A stretch of DNA of 64,000 nucleotides from Staphylococcus pettenkoferi (GCF_002902685.1 NZ_PPRN01000012.1:24629-88628), one strand, 5' to 3'; counted from the first letter of the stretch, positions 52,041 through 62,627 are shown. Numbers and translations are program-made. The notes: generated from the sequence alone by a model not told the origin.

Positions 52041-53051
52041 ATGGGTAAATCCTTACAAAGAGACTATTATTTTGATAATGCACGCGCGATATTAATATTT
52101 TTCGTAGTTTTCGGTCATCTTTTACAACCATATAAATCTGAGAGTCCGATTCTATCGGCGCTATACTTAACTATTTATAGTTTCCATATGCCAGGATTTC
52201 TCTTTATATCTGGGTATTTTGCGAAAAAAATCGGAGAACAAGGTTATTTAGAAAAGGTCTCTAGAAAGTTACTCATTCCTTACTTTATCTTCTTTGCCTT
52301 TTTCTCATTTTATTATTACTTTACAGGGCAAACTGATAAAGTGACATTTGATCCGTTCAACCCTGTATTTGCGTTGTGGTTCTTGCTGACATTATTTTTA
52401 TTCCATGTCATTCTCGTCATCGTTAAGGATTACAAACCCTATATCGTCTTACCCGTCGCAATTATCATATCGCTATTCGCAGGATTTTCATCAAATATCA
52501 ACGAATATTTAAGTTTCTCAAGAACGATTATCTTTTTCCCAATCTTCTATATTGGTTACCTGTTCCAGAAACGACATACTGCGTTCTTGCGTGATAAACG
52601 ACTCATACCGATTTCTATCGCTATACTGATCAGTTTCTTTGTGATTTATTATATCCACCCTATCAATGCGGATTGGTTGCTTGGCAGTACGCCTTACACC
52701 TCTTTAGAGGATGGTGATCAAGGTTTATACAGTCCATTGAAACGGCTTGTGCTCTACGTCATCATCCTAGTCGCGATGTTCTCAGTCTTTAATCTTGTAC
52801 CACAGGACCAACATTGGTTCACCTACATGGGTGGTCGCACACTGCAAGTTTACCTATTACATGGCTTAGTGATTGGCGTAGTGAGAGGGTTTGAACTCTA
52901 CCCATTCAAAGAACCAATCTCAATTATGACTTATATTTATCTCATCGGTTTGAGTGCATTGATTGTTTATATTTTAACAACCAACTTTGTAGTAAAATGG
53001 TCGAACCCAATCATTCATTTAAGACGACCTTCGCAATTTAACTCGAAATGA
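52041..53051 (+). CDS. Acyltransferase 3 family membrane protein
   Basis: A 336-residue protein with about ten hydrophobic helices. The conserved start FDNARAILIFFVVFGHLLQP carries the family His near residue 27, and SFHMPGFLFISGYF follows near residue 49. Related proteins O-acetylate or O-succinylate cell-surface polysaccharides (IcaC and OafA types). The substrate is unknown. Ribosome site GAAGGAG. Divergent from the MarR gene that may regulate it. Confidence 0.85.
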   Translation: MGKSLQRDYYFDNARAILIFFVVFGHLLQPYKSESPILSALYLTIYSFHMPGFLFISGYFAKKIGEQGYLEKVSRKLLIPYFIFFAFFSFYYYFTGQTDKVTFDPFNPVFALWFLLTLFLFHVILVIVKDYKPYIVLPVAIIISLFAGFSSNINEYLSFSRTIIFFPIFYIGYLFQKRHTAFLRDKRLIPISIAILISFFVIYYIHPINADWLLGSTPYTSLEDGDQGLYSPLKRLVLYVIILVAMFSVFNLVPQDQHWFTYMGGRTLQVYLLHGLVIGVVRGFELYPFKEPISIMTYIYLIGLSALIVYILTTNFVVKWSNPIIHLRRPSQFNSK

Positions 53052-53153
53052 TAATAAAGCCGAATTGCAATCTCTTGATTTATGTTAGAATAGACTTAAT
53101 TTAATTCTTTCGACATGATAGAGTGAGCAATTCGGTCTTTTTGAGGTGAAAAA

Positions 53154-54317
53154 ATGAAATTAGCGTTAAACCAGCATTCTAAATACTTACAAGCACCAAG
53201 TATACGACAATTCTCCAACCGTATGAAAGGCATGACGGATTGTGTCAATCTTACTATTGGCCAACCCGACTTTCCTATGCCGGATGTGGTTAAAAAAGCA
53301 TATATTGAAGCTATTGAAGAGAACCATACAAGTTATTCCCACAATAAGGGACTCATCGAAACACGTGAGGCAATTAGCGCGTACTTTAAACAACGCTTTG
53401 AAGTAGATTATGATCCAGAAGAAATCATTATTACGAATGGTGCGAGTGAGGCGCTCGATACGGCGCTTCGTAGTATCATTGATGAGGGAGACGAAATTAT
53501 TATTCCTGGCCCTGTATACGCAGGCTATATCCCTCTCGTGAAGACTTTAGGTGGCATACCGGTTTATATCGATACAACTCAAACAAATTATAAGGTAACG
53601 CCTGAAGCGATCAAGTCTCATATTACTGACAAGACGCGTGCGATACTTTTAAACTATCCTACTAATCCTACAGGTGTCACACTCAGCTACGATGAAGTGG
53701 CAGCGCTTGTAGAGACGTTAAAGCAACATGAAATCTTTGTCATCAGTGATGAAATTTACGCAGAGAATACCTTCAAAGGGCACCATACATCTTTCGGTCA
53801 GTTTACGGAACTACGCGACCAACTTCTGCTCATCAGCGGATTGAGTAAATCTCATTCTGCGACAGGCATCCGTATGGGCTTTCTCATGGGGCCTGAATAC
53901 TTAATTGAGAAATTAACGTTTATGCATGCCTATAATTGTATTTGTGCAAATGTGCCTGCTCAAATAGCTTGTAAGGCTGCTTTGCAAGAAGGTTTAGATG
54001 CACCGCGCTATATGAACGAAGCTTATATTGAAAGGCGCGATTACTTAGTACGTCGACTTACAGAGCTCGGTTTTGAGCTAGATGCTACGCCTGAAGGTGC
54101 TTTCTACATCTTCCCTAACATCACACGTTTCACTGATGATGACTTTAACTTCTGCGTGGAAGTTCTCGAGGAAGCTCATGTCGCCATGGTACCAGGTTCT
54201 GCATTTACTGATTATGGCCAAGGTCACGTTAGAATCTCTTACGCTTATCCATTATCACAGCTCAAAGAAGGTATGGCGCGCCTTGAAAGATTTTTAGAAA
54301 AGCATTATCAGTCATAA
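53154..54317 (+). CDS. Class I/II PLP-dependent aminotransferase (PatA-like)
   Basis: A 387-residue fold-type I aminotransferase. The PLP-binding Lys232 lies in SGLSKSHSATGIRMGF; NYPTNPTG (residues 168-175), and SDEIYAE (198-204) bind cofactor. It resembles N-acetyl-LL-diaminopimelate aminotransferase PatA of the lysine/peptidoglycan pathway, but aromatic or aspartate aminotransferase activity is possible. No dap gene is adjacent. 102 bases after the acyltransferase, ending in a strong terminator. Confidence 0.85.
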   Translation: MKLALNQHSKYLQAPSIRQFSNRMKGMTDCVNLTIGQPDFPMPDVVKKAYIEAIEENHTSYSHNKGLIETREAISAYFKQRFEVDYDPEEIIITNGASEALDTALRSIIDEGDEIIIPGPVYAGYIPLVKTLGGIPVYIDTTQTNYKVTPEAIKSHITDKTRAILLNYPTNPTGVTLSYDEVAALVETLKQHEIFVISDEIYAENTFKGHHTSFGQFTELRDQLLLISGLSKSHSATGIRMGFLMGPEYLIEKLTFMHAYNCICANVPAQIACKAALQEGLDAPRYMNEAYIERRDYLVRRLTELGFELDATPEGAFYIFPNITRFTDDDFNFCVEVLEEAHVAMVPGSAFTDYGQGHVRISYAYPLSQLKEGMARLERFLEKHYQS

Positions 54318-54324
54318 ATATTGA

Positions 54325-54364
54325 AAAAGCGATTGTTGGTTAACCATTTCCAACAATCGCTTTT
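54325..54364. terminator. Bidirectional terminator, aminotransferase / SarZ-like gene
   Basis: A perfect 15-bp stem AAAAGCGATTGTTGG (54325-54339) with CCAACAATCGCTTTT (54350-54364). Confidence 0.9.
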
Positions 54365-54367
54365 GTG

Positions 54368-54817
54368 CTATTTCTTGTATTTTTCAATGATGTTTCGATC
54401 AGTAAATTTACGTAGTAAGTTGTAATAAGTCACAGTGTCTTCTTCTGGCATGTCAAACTGTTGAATGACATCTTCGGAAATTTTACTGAATTGCTTCTTA
54501 AGGTCGATGCCGTCTTGTGTAAGTTCAATCTTCACACGACGCTCATCTTCAAGCGTACGAATACGATTAATAAGACCTTTCTTCTCTAGGCGCTTAATAA
54601 TCGGACTTATCGTACCAGAGTCTAAATAGAGCTCTTCACAAAGTGTCTTGATATATATCGGACGATCTGTGTCGATATAAAGTAACACAATGTAATTCGG
54701 AAAACTAATGTCATATCTTTTCAAATACTGATTAAATTGATTCACTATTTCTTTGTTTGTTACGTAAAATAAGAAACAAAGTTCTTTTCTTAGTTCATCA
54801 CCGTATTCTTTAGTCAT
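54368..54817 (-). CDS. SarZ/MgrA/OhrR-like MarR regulator with thiol switch
   Basis: A 149-residue MarR protein of the one-cysteine OhrR class. The segment LRKELCFLFYVTNKEI places Cys14 where SarZ and MgrA carry their redox-sensing Cys13/12. The helix-turn-helix and wing read LYLDSGTISPIIKRLEKKGL and RTLEDERRVKIELT. By family it should respond to peroxide or other electrophiles. It lies where S. aureus has sspABC. A strong promoter precedes it. Confidence 0.85.
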   Translation of the reverse strand: MTKEYGDELRKELCFLFYVTNKEIVNQFNQYLKRYDISFPNYIVLLYIDTDRPIYIKTLCEELYLDSGTISPIIKRLEKKGLINRIRTLEDERRVKIELTQDGIDLKKQFSKISEDVIQQFDMPEEDTVTYYNLLRKFTDRNIIEKYKK

Positions 54818-54840
54818 AATACACTCACCTCATCAACTAT

Positions 54841-54869
54841 AATATATTCTAAATATTAATATCTGTCAA
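54841..54869 (-). promoter_or_regulatory. Promoter of the SarZ-like gene
   Basis: On the minus strand TTGACA (complement of 54864-54869), 17-base spacer, TATATT (complement of 54841-54846). The spacer holds ATATTAATAT, a 10-bp palindrome that could serve autoregulation. Confidence 0.7.
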
Positions 54870-54979
54870 ACATTAATTATCAGATGATAAGATTTTATAT
54901 CTAATGTGTTAATATTTTTATACTTATCGTATATATAACAGTTAGCAATAAATACAATGCTTCTATGCATTGAATTATA

Positions 54980-55017
54980 AAAATAAAGCGATTGAATGTG
55001 TCTTACACTCAACCGCT
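54980..55017 (-). terminator. Terminator of menFDHB
   Basis: On the minus strand AGCGGTTGAGTGT (complement of 55005-55017) pairs with ACACATTCAATCGCT (complement of 54987-55001, G-U pairs) and is followed by TTATTTTT. Confidence 0.75.
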
Positions 55018-55045
55018 GTCTTCATCATTATCTTGATTCTTTGAA

Positions 55046-55864
55046 TTAAGGGAATTTAGGGAACTGATCAAAGTCTGGTTGACGTTTCTCTTTGAATGCG
55101 TCGCGTCCTTCTTTCGCTTCATCAGTTGTGTAGTATAATAATGTAGCATCTCCGGCCATCTGTTGTAAACCTGCTAAACCATCTGTATCGGCATTCATCG
55201 CTGCTTTTAAGAAACGAAGTGCAGTCGGTGAATGTTGCATTATTTGTTGACACCATTTTACAGTTTCATCTTCCACTTCATCAAGCGGAACGACAGTGTT
55301 AACTAAGCCCATGTCTAATGCTTCTTGTGCATTGTATTGACGGCATAAGTACCAGATTTCACGTGCTTTTTTATGACCTACAATACGAGCGAGGTAACCT
55401 GAACCATAACCTGCATCGAATGAACCTACTTTAGGACCTGTTTGTCCAAAGATGGCATTGTCAGCAGCAATCGTTAAGTCACACACTACGTTTAAGACGT
55501 TACCGCCACCGATAGCGTAACCGCGAACCATAGCAATAACTGGTTTCGGAATCACACGGATAAGGCGTTGTAAATCGAGTACGTTAAGACGAGGAATTTG
55601 ATCGTCGCCTACATAACCACCGTGTCCACGTTTCTTCTGATCTCCGCCAGAACAGAATGCTTTGTCGCCTTCACCTGTTAAGATGATGACAGAAATACGT
55701 TCATCATCGCGAGCACGACTAAATGCATCGATCATTTGTTGAACTGTATCAGGTGTGAAAGCGTTACGTACTTCAGGACGGTTAATCGTAATCTTCGCAA
55801 TACCTTCATAGAATTCATATTTAATCTCACTATATTCTTTGAGCGTTTCCCACTGTCTAGACAT
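55046..55864 (-). CDS. menB: 1,4-dihydroxy-2-naphthoyl-CoA synthase
   Basis: Crotonase-fold enzyme that closes the naphthoquinone ring in menaquinone synthesis. Residues 1-272, with [32 protein letters not shown] and [20 protein letters not shown] as family signatures. The start at 55864 gives [11 protein letters not shown] and follows GAGGAGG. Overlaps menH by 8 bases. Last gene of menFDHB. Confidence 0.96.
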   Translation of the reverse strand: MSRQWETLKEYSEIKYEFYEGIAKITINRPEVRNAFTPDTVQQMIDAFSRARDDERISVIILTGEGDKAFCSGGDQKKRGHGGYVGDDQIPRLNVLDLQRLIRVIPKPVIAMVRGYAIGGGNVLNVVCDLTIAADNAIFGQTGPKVGSFDAGYGSGYLARIVGHKKAREIWYLCRQYNAQEALDMGLVNTVVPLDEVEDETVKWCQQIMQHSPTALRFLKAAMNADTDGLAGLQQMAGDATLLYYTTDEAKEGRDAFKEKRQPDFDQFPKFP

Positions 55865-56663
55865 GTTTGTCCTCCTCATTCATAAATCTTAATACTATAT
55901 TATCAAATTCCGTTATGTTTTCCACATTTACCGTATGCCCGATATCTTCCACTAGATGCGTAGTTGCATTGGTCAGAGCGGGCTGTAAACATTCTGCGAT
56001 AAGACAGAATTTATGATCTAAATCCCCAACGATAATGCAAGTTGGCGTAGTTATCTCTTCTACCTTAGGCCAGAGATTAGGCATTGACCCTGTACCATAA
56101 TCGCGTAGTGCTTTAGCAAGACGATTCGGTGCTTGTGAGAGTCTTAACTCTCTGACCCCTCGTTGCATTTCTTTAGGGAGTTGCTTTTGCGTTTGAAAAA
56201 GAGGGAGTTTCTCCCAATCGTTAACAAACACTTCAATACCAGCAAGATTTAATACTTTCGCACGTGCATCATCTACACGCTGACGTTCGACTCTTTGTTC
56301 TTCATCCTCAATGCCTGGTGAAGTGCTTTCAAGTATTAAACCGCTAATTTTCATTGTACCATATATTGCATAATAAAGTGCGACACGACCACCCATAGAA
56401 TAACCCTGTAGATAGAGTTGATATTCTGCAAATTGCTTCAATACTTCGTCTAATGCGCTACAGATAAATGGAAAGTCCCATGTTTCTGTTTCACTCGACT
56501 GGTCTTCCCCATGACCTGGCAAGTCGATGAGTAAGACGTTCGTCTGTTGTCGCAACGTAGCTAAATGTTGATGATAAGTGCGCTGATCACTAATAAAGCC
56601 ATGTAGCATAATGAGTAGTTGTTTTGACTGCTTCTCTGCTGGATAAAAATTATAATTCAACAT
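55857..56663 (-). CDS. menH: SHCHC synthase (alpha/beta hydrolase)
   Basis: 2-succinyl-6-hydroxy-2,4-cyclohexadiene-1-carboxylate synthase, 268 residues. Alpha/beta hydrolase fold with HGF oxyanion motif (residues 21-23), nucleophile Ser89 in GYSMGG, and His in DIGHTVN near the C-terminus. I prefer ATG 56663 over the in-frame TTG at 56666. It overlaps menD by 14 bases. Confidence 0.9.
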   Translation of the reverse strand: MLNYNFYPAEKQSKQLLIMLHGFISDQRTYHQHLATLRQQTNVLLIDLPGHGEDQSSETETWDFPFICSALDEVLKQFAEYQLYLQGYSMGGRVALYYAIYGTMKISGLILESTSPGIEDEEQRVERQRVDDARAKVLNLAGIEVFVNDWEKLPLFQTQKQLPKEMQRGVRELRLSQAPNRLAKALRDYGTGSMPNLWPKVEEITTPTCIIVGDLDHKFCLIAECLQPALTNATTHLVEDIGHTVNVENITEFDNIVLRFMNEEDKHV

Positions 56664-58329
56664 CAATCATATCACTCAATTTCTGATAGAGATTTTGGTG
56701 TTGTTGATGATTATCATCACGTTCAGTCATCACTTCGTATATATGACCACCAAACTCAGATAACTGCATGTCTTTAAATGACTGTAAATCATCGTAGCGC
56801 GCAAAGGTAAAGTTATAAAGTAAGGCAGTATGTTCGAAATTTAAACCTGTTGGCGTACCAAAGAGCTGTTCGAAATAATCACTTGCAGATTGCTTTTGTG
56901 GCAAGTAAGAGAAGATACCACCACCATCATTATTCAATATAACAATATTGAGATGAATATCATGCATTTTAGCCATCAATAAGCCATTCATATCATGATA
57001 GAACGCCAGGTCACCAATCAGAAGCGTCGTCTTTCGATGTACTGCCATACCTAGTGCAGTAGAAACGACGCCATCAATACCATTTGCGCCTCTATTTGCG
57101 TAAATCATCGCTTCACAATCAGTAGCTAAGTTATCCACGTCACGAATAGGCATGCTATTACTCACAAACAATGTATCTTCAGCAGTGAGTTTCTCTAAAA
57201 GACGAGCGACATAAGCTGATTCGTCGGAAGCGTGTTCAACGTAGTCTTGAAGCTCGACTCTTGCACGTTTCTCTAATGACTGCCAGTGACTTAACCAGTT
57301 ATGACGCTTCTTAGGCTCTAGCTCCATAATTTGTCTAAAGAAGTCATTCGACGACATTTCATAAGAGATATGTGGTGCAACAGGATAAGCATCAGGCTGA
57401 TCATTATTCTGTACTAGAATTTGATATGCTTCAGTACGTCCGAGCCTTTGATTAATCACTTTAGAGACGACGGGTTTGCCTACGCGAATAACAAAGTCTG
57501 GCTCTACCTTTAAACCTGCTCTAAACAGCAAGTCATACGTCGTGATGACATTAGGATGCTGACTTTGACGTAGCTGACTCAATGGATCAGCAAGGATAGG
57601 TAAATCATGTATCGTCGCAAACTTGAGTATTTGGGACACATCTTGATGTTGCATATCCCCTACCACAATCAAACCTTTGTCCTTGTCTAAACTTGATTGA
57701 ATATGATCCATCGAAGCCGTTTTTTGATAATGCGGAATCGCATACGTCTCTGAAGTAAGCAAATCTAAGTTATTTAAATCAGGTGTTAAAGGCTCTCTGA
57801 ATGGCAAGTTAAAATGTATAGGACCACGATGAGGACCATATAAATGCTGGCTTGCTTTTTGCAACTGAAATTGAATCGTTTGCGTCATTGCGCCAGGATA
57901 ATGACCATCCGCAATCGGAAAGTCAAATTGATAATGAACATAATTCTCAAACATGCGACCTTGATTAATCGCTTGAGGGGCGCCGATACCTCTCAACTCA
58001 TGAGGACGATCACTTGTCAACACAACAAGTGGCAATCGACTAATCTGAGACTCTGCTATAGCAGGCGTATAGTTTGCTGCTGCAGTACCTGAAGTACACA
58101 GAATAGCAACAGGTCGTTCGCTCCCTTTCATCAACCCTAAAGCGAAGAACGCCGCACTACGCTCGTCAGGGTGTACCCAAATTTTGATATCTGGATGTGC
58201 TGCAAAGGCAATCGCTAATGGTGTAGAGCGAGACCCCGGACTGATGACTACCTCATGAATACCATAAGCATACAGTTCAGAGGCGAGTTGATATACTTGT
58301 TTCGTTAAAGCTTCCTTATGTTTAGTCAT
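56650..58329 (-). CDS. menD: SEPHCHC synthase
   Basis: Thiamine-diphosphate-dependent enzyme joining isochorismate and 2-oxoglutarate, first committed step of menaquinone synthesis. The N-terminal [17 protein letters not shown] and [10 protein letters not shown], and the ThDP motif [13 protein letters not shown] with NNDGGGIF, are all present. 559 residues. Its need for thiamine links loosely to the ykoEDC transporter elsewhere in the window. Overlaps menF by 8 bases. Confidence 0.96.
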   Translation of the reverse strand: MTKHKEALTKQVYQLASELYAYGIHEVVISPGSRSTPLAIAFAAHPDIKIWVHPDERSAAFFALGLMKGSERPVAILCTSGTAAANYTPAIAESQISRLPLVVLTSDRPHELRGIGAPQAINQGRMFENYVHYQFDFPIADGHYPGAMTQTIQFQLQKASQHLYGPHRGPIHFNLPFREPLTPDLNNLDLLTSETYAIPHYQKTASMDHIQSSLDKDKGLIVVGDMQHQDVSQILKFATIHDLPILADPLSQLRQSQHPNVITTYDLLFRAGLKVEPDFVIRVGKPVVSKVINQRLGRTEAYQILVQNNDQPDAYPVAPHISYEMSSNDFFRQIMELEPKKRHNWLSHWQSLEKRARVELQDYVEHASDESAYVARLLEKLTAEDTLFVSNSMPIRDVDNLATDCEAMIYANRGANGIDGVVSTALGMAVHRKTTLLIGDLAFYHDMNGLLMAKMHDIHLNIVILNNDGGGIFSYLPQKQSASDYFEQLFGTPTGLNFEHTALLYNFTFARYDDLQSFKDMQLSEFGGHIYEVMTERDDNHQQHQNLYQKLSDMIDVEL

Positions 58330-59674
58330 TAACTTCTACTCCTAATGCTTTCATCATCGGTTTAAACTTCACAGATGTTTCCGCAACTTCTGCATCTGGA
58401 TCAGAATTACAAACAATTCCGCAACCGGCAAATAGAATTGCTTGATACTGTTTAAGTAACATTGATCTTATCGCGACAATAAACTCACAGTCGTCATCCA
58501 TATCGATATAGCCTACTGGAGCACCATAGAGGCCACGTGTTCCAAATTCATAACGTTCGATATATTCAACAGCTTCATCCTTTGGATAACCGCCCAATGC
58601 AGGCGTAGGATGTAAGCGATCCAATAATTTAATATAGGCATTCTCTTTCAGTGACGCCTTAATTTGTGTATAAAGATGAAATAGATGATCGTTCGTTAAG
58701 ATTTCAGGCTTACGATTGTAATCCACTTCCGTCACGTAATCTTCAATATCTTGCAGGATACTATCCACTACAAATTGATGTTCATTCAAGTTCTTCTGAT
58801 CATTTAAAAAGGCTTGAATATTCTCCTCATCAAGCTGTTCGTCATGTGTCCGACGTATTGTTCCAGCCACCGCTTTAGTAGAAAGTACATTATCTTCCAC
58901 TTCAATCAATTGCTCTGGTGTTTGAGAGAAGAAGATACTCTCTTCAGACTCAAGCACAAAGAGATAGCTATTCTGTTCCCCAGTTAATGCGCGTTGCAAT
59001 AGATACGGCACTGAAATCGGCTGTTCAAATTGAATCAATCTTCTACGAGCAAGCACGATCTTTTTCGTCTCATCAAGTTCATCTACCGTTTGTGCAACGA
59101 GATCACGCCACTCATCCTTAAAAATGTCCTCTATGCGTGTGATGTCTTTCGGCGGTTCGATTGAGGATTCAGGTCGTTCTGTCAGACGTTTAACGATCGC
59201 TTTGAAACGCTCTATATCAAATTCTTCTCGTGGAACTGTATACGTGACATATGTGACACCGTCTTCCATCGTGCTCAATATTTCAGGTAAGATAAAATGA
59301 TTGATGCCAAATTGACGCCATTCATCTCCTGACTTATGTGCCGAGAATTGAAATCCTCCGCATATTTTTAAGTGATGTTTAGCAGAATGAGGATGAATGC
59401 AATCAATACGTTCTTTATCTTTTTCCCATTCGCGGAAGATGGATTGTTTATTTTCAAAGTCATTTTTATATCTTTTAAGTGCGTTAAAACCAAAAAAAGA
59501 CATTTGATTATTATTCTTTTTAAAGTAGAAACGATTCCCCGCTTCATCTTCAGTCAGTTGAAAGAGTTCTACAGGATTTAATTCACGGTTAATCTTCGCT
59601 TCTACAGAAACAAAATCATGATTGCTTTTATAAACACGTTCTATGATTTCATCTTCCCTGACCTCAACAGTCAT
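58322..59674 (-). CDS. menF: Isochorismate synthase
   Basis: Chorismate-binding enzyme, 450 residues, making isochorismate for menaquinone. Motifs [12 protein letters not shown] [27 protein letters not shown], and the C-terminal [18 protein letters not shown] with catalytic Glu/Arg set. The start at 59674 gives [11 protein letters not shown]; an upstream in-frame TTG at 59692 lies over the likely ribosome site. First gene of menFDHB, divergent from menA. Confidence 0.93.
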   Translation of the reverse strand: MTVEVREDEIIERVYKSNHDFVSVEAKINRELNPVELFQLTEDEAGNRFYFKKNNNQMSFFGFNALKRYKNDFENKQSIFREWEKDKERIDCIHPHSAKHHLKICGGFQFSAHKSGDEWRQFGINHFILPEILSTMEDGVTYVTYTVPREEFDIERFKAIVKRLTERPESSIEPPKDITRIEDIFKDEWRDLVAQTVDELDETKKIVLARRRLIQFEQPISVPYLLQRALTGEQNSYLFVLESEESIFFSQTPEQLIEVEDNVLSTKAVAGTIRRTHDEQLDEENIQAFLNDQKNLNEHQFVVDSILQDIEDYVTEVDYNRKPEILTNDHLFHLYTQIKASLKENAYIKLLDRLHPTPALGGYPKDEAVEYIERYEFGTRGLYGAPVGYIDMDDDCEFIVAIRSMLLKQYQAILFAGCGIVCNSDPDAEVAETSVKFKPMMKALGVEVND

Positions 59675-59781
59675 GCATGTCACTTCTTTCAATACAAAAT
59701 TTATTCATTATAATATTGTACCATCTTTCAGAAACTGTGTATTTATTATTGCTTAAATCAATACAAATGATTATCCGCCAT

Positions 59782-59810
59782 TTGACCTCTATTAAAACTT
59801 CTATTAAAAT
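59782..59810 (+). promoter_or_regulatory. menA promoter
   Basis: TTGACC (59782-59787), 17-base spacer, TAAAAT (59805-59810), 48 bases before the menA ATG. Confidence 0.65.
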
Positions 59811-59857
59811 TAATTTGATTCATAAAAATTAATATACGAATAAGAGGTATGATATGC

Positions 59858-60796
59858 ATGGCTTCTCAATATCAACAATATTCTACTGTCCGAAAGTATT
59901 GGCAATTAATGAGACCCCATACACTTACAGCAGCCATCGTTCCAGTGTTAGTTGGAACTGCAACGGCTAAACTCTTTATGACAGGTAGCGAAGACCATCT
60001 GAAGTTCAGTCTCTTCTTGGCGATGCTCATCGCTTGTCTCTTAATACAAGCTGCTACCAACATGTTTAATGAGTATTATGACTTCAAGAAAGGTCTCGAT
60101 GACCATACTTCCGTGGGGATTGGTGGCGCAATTGTACGCAACGGCATGAGCCCTAAACTTGTGCTCAATCTCGCTATTGCATTCTACATTATCGCGGCAC
60201 TGCTAGGTATCTTTCTTGCTGTAGCAAGCTCGTTCTGGATTCTACCAGTAGGATTAGTATGTATGGCTGTAGGTTACCTATATACGGGCGGACCAATGCC
60301 GATTTCATGGACACCATTTGGCGAGTTATTCTCCGGTGTGTTTATGGGCATGGTGATTATACTCATCGCCTTCTTTATCCAAACAGGCAACTTACAATGG
60401 TATGCGTTCTGGATTAGTATTCCGATTGTGATTACGATTGGTTTGATCAATATGGCAAACAACATTCGAGATCGCGTGAAAGATAAAGAAAGTGGCCGTA
60501 AGACGTTACCTATCTTATTAGGTAAAAATAATTCCGTACGCTTAATGGGTCTCTTATACATTATCGCCTATCTATTTGTGATTGGACTCATTATCTTCCA
60601 TCCAGGCGCATCACTATTCTATTTACTCGTACTGCTATCATTTAATATGCCAATTAAAGCAGTTCGACGATTCAAGAAAAATGATACACCACAAACTATG
60701 ATGCCTGCAATGGCAGCTACAGGAAAAACCAATACCATCTTCGGTATCCTTTACGCTTTAGGCATTTACCTCAGTGGTCTTGCTGGTGTAATTTAA
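59858..60796 (+). CDS. menA: 1,4-dihydroxy-2-naphthoate polyprenyltransferase
   Basis: UbiA-family membrane enzyme that attaches the isoprenoid tail in menaquinone synthesis. About 8-9 helices over 312 residues; the first Asp-rich motif is NMFNEYYDFKKGLDD and the second NNIRDRVKDKESGRKT. The start at 59858 (MASQYQQYSTV) agrees with the S. aureus N-terminus and has AAGAGG 10 bases upstream; ATG 59849 is too close to it. Divergent from menFDHB. Confidence 0.95.
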   Translation: MASQYQQYSTVRKYWQLMRPHTLTAAIVPVLVGTATAKLFMTGSEDHLKFSLFLAMLIACLLIQAATNMFNEYYDFKKGLDDHTSVGIGGAIVRNGMSPKLVLNLAIAFYIIAALLGIFLAVASSFWILPVGLVCMAVGYLYTGGPMPISWTPFGELFSGVFMGMVIILIAFFIQTGNLQWYAFWISIPIVITIGLINMANNIRDRVKDKESGRKTLPILLGKNNSVRLMGLLYIIAYLFVIGLIIFHPGASLFYLLVLLSFNMPIKAVRRFKKNDTPQTMMPAMAATGKTNTIFGILYALGIYLSGLAGVI

Positions 60797-60844
60797 GCTA
60801 TAAGGTCTCACTTAATCCAATTAATATATAAGGATTCAATATAG

Positions 60845-60885
60845 AGCCCCAACAAAGTATTTAAGGCACTTTGTTGGGGCTATTC
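60845..60885. terminator. Bidirectional terminator, menA / GNAT gene
   Basis: A perfect 14-bp stem AGCCCCAACAAAGT (60845-60858) with ACTTTGTTGGGGCT (60868-60881), followed by ATTCTT. Confidence 0.85.
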
Positions 60886-60957
60886 TTATGTCTTCTTATG
60901 ATGTTGGATCTTATGTTGCAACGTTCTTTCTAAAAGTTACGTGGTTCGTCTTCCGTT

Positions 60958-61545
60958 TTACACATTACTAGAACGATAGCGTTCACGTGCATCGTCAGAT
61001 AAGACCATATGGTAATGTTCATGGCCATAAAGATCGATTGTACCTGCTGATTCAAAACCCAGTTTGTGATAAAGGCTTAACGCTCCTGTATTATCCACAT
61101 CGCAGTTCAAACTCCACTGATAGTCTGGATGCTGACCTATCACATGTCTAAACAACGCTGTGGCGACACCACGTCCTCGATATTCAGGAAACGTAGCTAC
61201 AGTTTCGATGTACCATTCATCATCTTTCGCTTCTTTCGTCGGCATCGGTAAACCGTATGCTCTGATATCTTCGTCTAATTCTAATTCTAACCAAGCTTTC
61301 TCTAGCTCCAGCTCATCTTTACCTGGATAAGCAATCAAACATCCAGCTACTTGGCCTTCAATTAAATAAACCCATATATTATCAATGTGACCTCGATATT
61401 TCACGTCAGTCATACTACGCTCAATCACATCTAATAGACGTGTGCGTTCGATATGCTGAACTAAATCTGTTTCAAGCCCTTCCCAAATGATATAACTTAA
61501 TCGTGCAAGCTGTTCAGTATCTTCAGGTTGCGCTTTTCTAATCAT
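60958..61545 (-). CDS. GNAT family N-acetyltransferase
   Basis: A 195-residue acetyltransferase. The acetyl-CoA site is VATFPEYRGRGVATALFRHV and the C-terminal region LYHKLGFESAGTIDLYGHEHY is typical for the family. The substrate is unknown; related proteins act on amines, antibiotics or protein N-termini. It stands alone, convergent with menA. Confidence 0.85.
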   Translation of the reverse strand: MIRKAQPEDTEQLARLSYIIWEGLETDLVQHIERTRLLDVIERSMTDVKYRGHIDNIWVYLIEGQVAGCLIAYPGKDELELEKAWLELELDEDIRAYGLPMPTKEAKDDEWYIETVATFPEYRGRGVATALFRHVIGQHPDYQWSLNCDVDNTGALSLYHKLGFESAGTIDLYGHEHYHMVLSDDARERYRSSNV

Positions 61546-61652
61546 AATTTCAAACTCCTAAATCGTTATTTGTTAGTCTTTTATATTATATAATATTTTA
61601 CTAAATAAACATAATTATATACCTAGGATAAGGTGTTGTACTGAACTTTCAA

Positions 61653-62226
61653 TTACAGATACCGTGCGACTAGACGATCGATACGATTCATATCGTCTCG
61701 CGCATAACCACAAGCTGCTAAGAGGTTCCCTGGATCTCGTTTATCACTCTGTATCTCTTGATGCCCTGGCATGTGGTTCCAGTGATCGATTCCCCATGAC
61801 CGACAAAGCGCTGCCATCACTCGACAGGCATTATCCAGCGACTTTAACGAGCGTTGACGGTTGGAGAAATAGCACGTCTTCCAGACCAAACGCGCCGTCA
61901 TTTGCATCAATCCCATACCACAAATTATCCGTCACTGTGTTATACATTACGTGCCAAGCTTTTTCGTCAATCGGAATACACACGATAGCTTCTACATCAT
62001 CAACAAAGATATGTGCTGAAGAGGTACTTTCCCACGGTTCGTTGTACGTCCGTGTGAAGTAATCAACATTATTCTGCGCTGTACTGTCAATATTGCCAGT
62101 ATCGTGAAAGACTGCAAACACCGGTCTCCCCGTAGTTAATCTTGCACCACATCGCCGCGTTCCAATAGGTAAGAGTTGCCGATATACTGGAACATTATTC
62201 CAATAATCAATGAGTGTCTTCGTCAT
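61653..62226 (-). pseudogene. Frameshifted N-acetylmuramoyl-L-alanine amidase (phage endolysin-like)
   Basis: Two overlapping minus-strand frames together encode one Amidase_2-type protein. The first (62226-61831) begins MTKTLIDYWNNVPVYRQLLP with metal His41 in VFAVFHDTGN and runs to GIDANDGAFGLEDVLF; the second (61916-61653) continues RQRSLKSLDNACRVMAALC and has HMPGHQEIQSDKRDPGNLL, the distal zinc/active-site region. The full span of 574 bases is 191 codons plus one base, so a single inserted base near 61864-61871 (complement of TTTCTCC) explains the break. No SH3b wall-binding domain. The ATG follows AAAGGAG inside the holin gene. Could also be a sequencing error or, less likely, programmed frameshifting. 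Confidence 0.8.
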
Positions 62227-62608
62227 GTGTCACTTCTCCTTTGTTGTCTATCATCAGTTTGTCGCTTAATAGTTTAGGAACAGGGATGCCCATTGCTACA
62301 GCATTCTCTAGTACACTCGTTAACTCACCTACGATGTAAAATAGAACAAAGCTATTGATAAACATCCCATGCATTTGAAAGATGACGTCTATGAGGTTGC
62401 CTGCTAGGATGACACACAAGTAACCAATCTTTCGAACATAACCGTTGAGCGCACTTTTACTCCACAACTGCCCCTTACTGATAGCCTTCAACAAACCCGT
62501 AATTACGTCTGTAATCATAAGTAATATCAAAGCGTTGATCAGTAACCAATTGCCTGAGTAGAACAGCGACGTGCCATGTGCAACAGGTAGCGTTAAATGA
62601 TCGATCAT
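62207..62608 (-). CDS. Phage-type holin family protein
   Basis: A 133-residue small membrane protein with about three to four hydrophobic helices, a charged Lys/Ser/Trp loop (AISKGQLWSKSALNGYVRK) and an acidic tail, as in the TcdE/phage holin_4 family (LITDVITGLLKA-type pattern near residues 32-43). Holins form membrane pores that release endolysins. The ribosome site GAAAGGAGG is very strong. It overlaps the amidase gene by 20 bases, the typical phage lysis arrangement. No other phage genes are in the window. Confidence 0.85.
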   Translation of the reverse strand: MIDHLTLPVAHGTSLFYSGNWLLINALILLMITDVITGLLKAISKGQLWSKSALNGYVRKIGYLCVILAGNLIDVIFQMHGMFINSFVLFYIVGELTSVLENAVAMGIPVPKLLSDKLMIDNKGEVTHDEDTH

Positions 62609-62627
62609 CGTTTCAACCTCCTTTCAC

